Positions 7,201 to 8,974 of a stretch of 8,974 nucleotides of DNA are shown here, one piece after another (position 1 is the stretch's first letter; each line of letters begins with the position of its first letter). A program made the position numbers and the translations under genes. Source of the DNA: Rhodospirillales bacterium (GTDB lineage Bacteria; Pseudomonadota; Alphaproteobacteria; Reyranellales; Reyranellaceae); the NCBI GenBank assembly GCA_013205335.1, contig JABMNB010000642.1:1-8974 (forward strand), read 5' to 3'. Below the pieces are notes generated by a model, which was not told the DNA's origin, ran no database searches, and saw nothing but the letters and a program-made list of their open reading frames with translations.

Positions 7201-8844
7201 GTGGCCCAGGGTGCCAAGCCCGGCGAGGGCGGCCAGCTTCCCGGCCTCAAGGTCACGGAAATGATCGCAAAGCTGCGTCACTCGACGCCCGGCGTCACAC
7301 TGATCAGCCCGCCGCCGCATCATGACATCTATTCGATCGAGGATCTGGCGCAGCTGATCTACGACCTCAAGCAGATCAACCCCGAGGCGCGCGTGACCGT
7401 GAAGCTGGTCGCGCGCTCCGGCATCGGCACGATCGCGGCGGGCGTGGCCAAGGCCAAGGCCGACGTGATCCTGGTGTCGGGCCATAACGGCGGCACCGGC
7501 GCCTCGCCGCAGACCAGCATCAAGTATGCCGGCATCCCGTGGGAAATGGGCCTGTCCGAGACTCACCAGGTGCTGACCCTGAACCGCCTGCGCGACAAGG
7601 TGCTGCTGCGCACCGATGGCGGCATCAAGACCGGCCGCGACGTGGTGATCGCCGCCATGCTGGGCGCCGAGGAATACGGTCTTGGGACGGCATCGCTGAT
7701 CGCGATGGGCTGCATCATGGTCCGGCAGTGCCATTCCAACACCTGCCCTGTCGGCGTCTGCACGCAGGACCCCAAGCTGCGCGCAAAATTCGAGGGCTCA
7801 CCGGAGAAGGTGGTGAATCTGTTCAGCTTCGTGGCCGAGGAGGTGCGCGAGATTCTGGCGCAGCTCGGTTACAAGTCGCTACTCGAGATCGTCGGCCGCT
7901 CAGACCTGCTGAAGCAGGTGAGCCGCGGCGCGCGCACGCTCGACGACCTCGACCTCAACCCGCTGCTGACGCGGGCCGATGGCGGCCGCGAGGCCGTGCA
8001 TTGCACGGTCGTGGGTCGCAACGAGGTGCCCGACACGCTCGACGCCCAGATGCTGCGCGACGTGCAGCCGCTGTTCACGCACCGCGAGAAGATGCAGCTC
8101 CAGTACAGCGTGCGGAACACCCATCGCGCGGTCGGCACCCGACTGTCCGCCATGATCACGCGCAAATACGGCATGACGGGCCTTCCGCCCGATACCGTGA
8201 CGGTCCGCCTGCGCGGCACCGCCGGCCAGTCGCTGGGCGCCTTTGCCGTCCAGGGCATGAAGCTCGAAGTGTTCGGCGACGCCAACGACTATGTCGGCAA
8301 GGGACTGAGCGGCGGCACCATCGTGGTGAAGCCGACCATCTCCAGCCCGCTGGTGCCGGAAAACAACGCCATCATCGGCAACACGGTTCTCTACGGCGCG
8401 ACGGCGGGCAAGCTTTTCGCCTCGGGCTGCGCCGGCGAACGCTTCGCCGTGCGCAACTCGGGCGCCGATGCCGTCGTCGAGGGGCTGGGCTCGAACGGTT
8501 GCGAGTACATGACCGGCGGCACGGCCGTGATCCTGGGATCGATCGGCGTCAACTTCGGCGCCGGCATGACCGGCGGCATGGCGTTCCTCTACGACCCGGA
8601 GGATGCGTTCAAGCTGAAGGTCAATCCAGAGACGGTGACGTGGCAGCGTATCGATCATCCGCATTGGGAGGCGGTGCTGAAGGCGCTGGTGGCGGAACAT
8701 GTCGCCGAGACCAAGTCGCCGCTGGGCGCGCGCCTGCTCAACGACTGGGATCGCGAGGTCGGGCATTTCTGGCAGGTGGTACCGAAGGAGATGCTGACGC
8801 GTCTGCCGCAGCCCCTTACCGTCGCCCAGGAGAAGCGCGCTTAA
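4285..8844 (+). CDS. gltB: Glutamate synthase (NADPH-type), large subunit
   Basis: This 1519-residue cytoplasmic enzyme takes the amide of glutamine and, with electrons from NADPH supplied through small subunit GltD, converts 2-oxoglutarate to glutamate; with glutamine synthetase it forms the GS-GOGAT ammonia-assimilation route. A 36-residue propeptide precedes Cys37 (DSCGVG), the expected N-terminal nucleophile of the class II amidotransferase domain (about 37-460), which also shows HQRYSTNTFPQW (246-257) and HNGEIN (268-273). The central domain runs from about 490 to 750. The FMN synthase domain, about 800-1210, has PGEGGQLPG (979-987), PPPHHDIYSIEDL (1009-1021) and NGGTGASP (1068-1075). 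The 3Fe-4S cysteines are Cys1143, Cys1149 and Cys1154 in CIMVRQCHSNTCPVGVC. The C-terminal GXGXG beta-helix starts near GTAGQSLGAF (1311). All key residues are present and the length is normal, so it should be active. An in-frame stop just upstream fixes the start. gltD is not in the window. Repeats flank the gene on both sides. Confidence 0.98.
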   Translation: MSVLPFDAEQFVRDYKSGTEKLTAAYGYNPAEGLDSCGVGLVVALDGKRRRDVVAAGIDALKAVWHRGAVDADGKTGDGAGIHVEIPQDFFREHVRDASGELPQVGRLAVGMVFLPRTDLGAQERCRTIVETEILRFGHTILGWRQVPVDISTIGAKANETRPEIEQILIGRGDAKLDNREFEKQLYILRRRMEKAALTENIAEFYVCSLSCRSVVYKGMFLAEHLSTFYPDLLDERFTSRFAIFHQRYSTNTFPQWKLAQPFRVLAHNGEINTILGNVNWMKSHEARLEHETFGRFIEDLKPIVQPGASDSSALDNVFELLVRGHRNLPMVKTMMIPEASATNPNVPPEHRAMYNYVNGVMEPWDGPAAIAAVAGKWALVGLDRNGLRPMRYVMTSDDLLIAGSEAGMVPQDEAKIIEKGRLGPGEMLAVDMDLAKVYKDRELKDMLAATHDYASWTQRTVELDSLIRQDAPATEHFEADELRRRQFAAGWSIEDLETILHPMVEDGKEAVGSMGDDAPLAVLSDTYRGMHHYFRQNFSQVTNPPIDSLRERNVMTIRTRLGNLGNILDETPDQSEMLSLQSPIVLNAEFEAMRKYMGDTVARIDCTFDPRHGDKKGGLDAMRQSFERICKEAEDAVRSGCLHIVLTDAKINADCAALPMILAAGAVHSYLVRQSLRTFTSLNVRSGECLDVHYAAVIIGVGATTVNPYLAEETIAARHARGLFGKLSLGQCLANFKKALDEGLLKVMSKMGISVLSSYRGGCNFEAVGLSRSLVAEFFPGMPSRISGIGLRGVQEKIVEQHARAFDEDVIALPIGGFYKARRGGDRHNFEGVLIHMLQDAVNTESYAKYRKYSEAVRRQPPINLRDLLDFKTDRTPVALDDVESITELRKRLVAPGISLGALGPEAHETLSIAMNRIGAKSDSGEGGEDPARYRPRPNGDNASSAIKQVASGRFGVTAEYLNNCRELEIKVAQGAKPGEGGQLPGLKVTEMIAKLRHSTPGVTLISPPPHHDIYSIEDLAQLIYDLKQINPEARVTVKLVARSGIGTIAAGVAKAKADVILVSGHNGGTGASPQTSIKYAGIPWEMGLSETHQVLTLNRLRDKVLLRTDGGIKTGRDVVIAAMLGAEEYGLGTASLIAMGCIMVRQCHSNTCPVGVCTQDPKLRAKFEGSPEKVVNLFSFVAEEVREILAQLGYKSLLEIVGRSDLLKQVSRGARTLDDLDLNPLLTRADGGREAVHCTVVGRNEVPDTLDAQMLRDVQPLFTHREKMQLQYSVRNTHRAVGTRLSAMITRKYGMTGLPPDTVTVRLRGTAGQSLGAFAVQGMKLEVFGDANDYVGKGLSGGTIVVKPTISSPLVPENNAIIGNTVLYGATAGKLFASGCAGERFAVRNSGADAVVEGLGSNGCEYMTGGTAVILGSIGVNFGAGMTGGMAFLYDPEDAFKLKVNPETVTWQRIDHPHWEAVLKALVAEHVAETKSPLGARLLNDWDREVGHFWQVVPKEMLTRLPQPLTVAQEKRA

Positions 8845-8879
8845 GTGAGAGTCGAGTTCGATACATAATCTCCCGTCGG

Positions 8880-8969
8880 CTCGACCGGAGCCGAGCCCCT
8901 CGAGTACCTCGGGGTAAACTCAGCAAGGCGGAGCCTGCCCCGAGGCTTCCGAGGGGCGCTTCGGTCGAG
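8880..8969. repeat. Long nested inverted repeat downstream of gltB
   Basis: This 90-base stretch can fold into one long imperfect stem. The outer arms are 8880-8891 (CTCGACCGGAGC) and 8958-8969, 12 pairs with one G-T. Next come GCCCCTCG (8895-8902) with CGAGGGGC (8950-8957), then CCTCGGGG (8907-8914) with CCCCGAGG (8938-8945). At the tip, AGGC (8926-8929) pairs with GCCT (8933-8936). A competing hairpin, TCGGCTC (8876-8882) with GAGCCGA (8888-8894), would use the same outer arm. No coding potential is seen in 8845-8974. Whether it is a dispersed repeat, a transcript-end structure or an attenuator before a following gene cannot be told from the window; it lacks a T-tract. Confidence 0.7.
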
Positions 8970-8974
8970 ACGAC

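Noticed and set aside
5221..7734. 837-codon open frame on the minus strand inside gltB
   Set aside because: It is antisense to a complete, motif-rich enzyme gene. The low-complexity Ala/Arg/His/Asp/Val/Leu composition is what GC-rich codon bias produces on the opposite strand, and no domain is recognisable.

Overview
The window looks like the chromosome of a high-GC alphaproteobacterium. The reasons are the strong G/C bias at third codon positions, the glutamate synthase large subunit with a 36-residue propeptide before its catalytic cysteine (as in Azospirillum-type enzymes), and a GC-rich cloverleaf repeat of the kind scattered between genes in these bacteria. I cannot fix the genus; a Rhodospirillales or Reyranella-like background is only a guess. 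No phage, transposase, CRISPR, rRNA or tRNA signal is visible.

Layout. Bases 1-597 (minus strand) hold the N-terminal 199 codons of a dihydrodipicolinate synthase/N-acetylneuraminate lyase family enzyme whose C-terminus lies beyond the left edge. A 135-base divergent gap (598-732) separates it from a plus-strand transporter cluster: an inner-membrane permease of the DppB/OppB type (733-1671), a second permease of the DppC/OppC type (1668-2573, overlapping by ATGA), and a secreted family 5 solute-binding protein (2599-4188). No ATPase gene is present in the window. A perfectly paired three-stem repeat (4200-4263) fills most of the next gap. It is followed by gltB (4285-8844), the complete large subunit of NADPH-type glutamate synthase. 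A second, different nested inverted repeat (8880-8969) lies just downstream of gltB near the right edge.

How the genes may work together. The three transporter genes are tightly packed and almost surely form one operon for uptake of a small peptide, opine or similar solute. The divergent DapA-like enzyme may process the imported compound, but that is an inference from position alone. gltB is core nitrogen-assimilation metabolism; its partner gltD is not in the window and might follow to the right. Its next-door position to the transporter looks incidental, although the gap contains little room for a separate promoter.

Overall this is mostly an ordinary metabolic region. The items worth a second look are the two structured repeats flanking gltB, the altered active-site motifs of the DapA-like enzyme, and the transporter lacking a local ATPase. 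I found no evidence for a wholly new system.
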